DNA of 13,560 nt, taken from NCBI GenBank assembly GCA_934754855.1, contig CAKVJR010000036.1, positions 1-13,560 of the forward strand, in the 5' to 3' direction. The notes beneath the pieces were generated by a model. It searched no databases. It saw only the letters and a list, made by a program, of their open reading frames with translations, and was not told the origin of the DNA. The translations under genes were made by a program, and so were the position numbers. This document shows positions 12,784 to 13,560 of the stretch, piece by piece. Source of the stretch: an uncultured Candidatus Melainabacteria bacterium (GTDB lineage Bacteria > Cyanobacteriota > Vampirovibrionia > Gastranaerophilales > Gastranaerophilaceae). Every line of letters starts with the position of its first letter. Positions within the stretch are counted from its first letter, which is position 1.

Positions 12784-13560
12784 TTACTCCATACAATCAG
12801 GATTATGCAAAATCAAACCGTACATTATGCTGTCGGTAATCGCCATATATGATGCTTCGATAATGTCTTCGCTTACGCCGACAGTATCCCATTTGTTCGT
12901 GCCGTCGGTAGTTTCGACGTTTACCCGAACAGTCGCTGCCGTACCGTCTTTGCTGTCCAAAATACGAACTTTATAATCGCAAAGTTTGTATTTCAAAATT
13001 TCAGGATAAAATTCTACAATTGCTTTCTTTAACGCCGTATCGAGTGCATTGACGGGACCTTCGCCCTCTGCAACCGTGTGAATATTGTGTTCGTCAATTT
13101 TAACTTTTACAGACGCCTCTGTTATGATATTGTGATTTTTTTCGCCCAAAAACGTATCGCCAATGACTCTGAAACCAGAAATTGAAAAGAAATCGGGGAG
13201 TTGTCCCAACGTTTTGATAATCAAAAGTTCAAACGATGCTTCCGCACCCTCAAACGCAAAACCTTTCCATTCAAGTTTTTTAATTCTGTCGATAATTTTC
13301 GGCAAATCAGATTCCTGTAAATTTTTGACAATACGAAGATTTTGCAATTTTTCTTTCAACGAAGCCGTACCTGCTTGGTCAGAAATCAAGATTTTACGTC
13401 TGTTTCCGACAACATCGGGAGAAATATGCTCATAAGTTTGAGAATTTTTGCGAACACCGCTTGCGTGAATCCCTGCCTTGTGAGCAAAAGCACTTATGCC
13501 GACATAAGCGGCATTTGAGGGAACAACGACATTTGAAATCTCAGCCACATTTGTTGACAA
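12784..13560 (-). CDS. cimA: (R)-citramalate synthase, C-terminal part (5' end beyond window)
   Basis: 258 residues are in the window; the frame is open to the right edge, so the N-terminal TIM barrel with the catalytic HxH metal site is missing. The end of the catalytic/linker region is seen as YVGISAFAHKAGIHASGV and TYEHISPDVVGNRR, followed by the LeuA-type regulatory domain: FEGAEASFELLI, EASVKVKI, AEGEGPVNALDTAL, a LCDYKVRILD strand, GTAATVRV and WDTVGVSEDIIEASYMA. This pattern is typical of CimA (and its 2-isopropylmalate-synthase relatives), which condenses pyruvate and acetyl-CoA to citramalate for the threonine-independent isoleucine route; the regulatory domain usually mediates isoleucine inhibition. 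The YEHI and DYKVRI forms favour CimA over LeuA. Confidence 0.88.
   Translation of the reverse strand: MSTNVAEISNVVVPSNAAYVGISAFAHKAGIHASGVRKNSQTYEHISPDVVGNRRKILISDQAGTASLKEKLQNLRIVKNLQESDLPKIIDRIKKLEWKGFAFEGAEASFELLIIKTLGQLPDFFSISGFRVIGDTFLGEKNHNIITEASVKVKIDEHNIHTVAEGEGPVNALDTALKKAIVEFYPEILKYKLCDYKVRILDSKDGTAATVRVNVETTDGTNKWDTVGVSEDIIEASYMAITDSIMYGLILHNPDCME

Overview
The window is an AT-rich (roughly one-third G+C by eye) piece of a bacterial chromosome, ordinary in layout but with several unusual genes. It has strong AGGAGA-type ribosome binding sites, sigma70-like promoters, intrinsic terminators and a class II tRNA that encodes its own CCA. The household genes (ychF, a dxs-type synthase, a cimA-type synthase) together with orphan proteins starting M-x-[IV]-N look most like a gut Melainabacteria/Gastranaerophilales-type lineage. 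That placement is an impression from remembered sequences, not a search result; an AT-rich Bacillota or another gut phylum is possible.

Region 1 (1-3320, plus strand) is the end of a surface-polymer locus. The C-terminal part of a CDP-glycerol glycerophosphotransferase-like enzyme overlaps by 20 bp an 889-residue protein in which a YidC/Oxa1 domain, about seven further membrane segments and an alkaline-phosphatase/sulfatase-superfamily domain are fused in one chain. The insertase groove arginine appears to be replaced by Asn. This is the strongest candidate for an undescribed system. A hairpin at 3298-3320 ends this unit and the opposing tRNA-Ser(GGA).

Region 2 (3324-3873) holds tRNA-Ser, its promoter, a perfect palindrome in its leader, a possible small membrane-peptide ORF, and a strong promoter with a hairpin leader facing right.

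Region 3 (3874-7012, plus strand) is a probable three-gene transcript: an HNH nuclease-like protein, a BioG-like esterase (biotin precursor pathway) and an eight-TPR protein, closed by a bidirectional terminator.

Region 4 (7032-8186, minus strand) has two separately transcribed small genes: a membrane-anchored alpha-crystallin (Hsp20-like) protein and an orphan 131-residue protein with an Ala/Gly-rich hydrophobic C-terminus.

Region 5 (8244-11133) is a regulated unit. A noncanonical, short DXS-type transketolase-family enzyme lies downstream of a flavodoxin with an N-terminal anchor and a second possible cytosolic start. Divergent from them is an AdhR/NmlR-like MerR regulator with a conserved-position Cys. 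The flavodoxin promoter has the MerR hallmark: a 19-bp spacer with an inverted repeat inside it. Flavodoxin can feed electrons to the late MEP-pathway enzymes, so pairing it with a DXS makes metabolic sense, but this is inference.

Region 6 (11142-13560) carries ychF, a small orphan gene reading the other way, and the 3' part of a cimA-type (R)-citramalate synthase gene that runs off the right edge.
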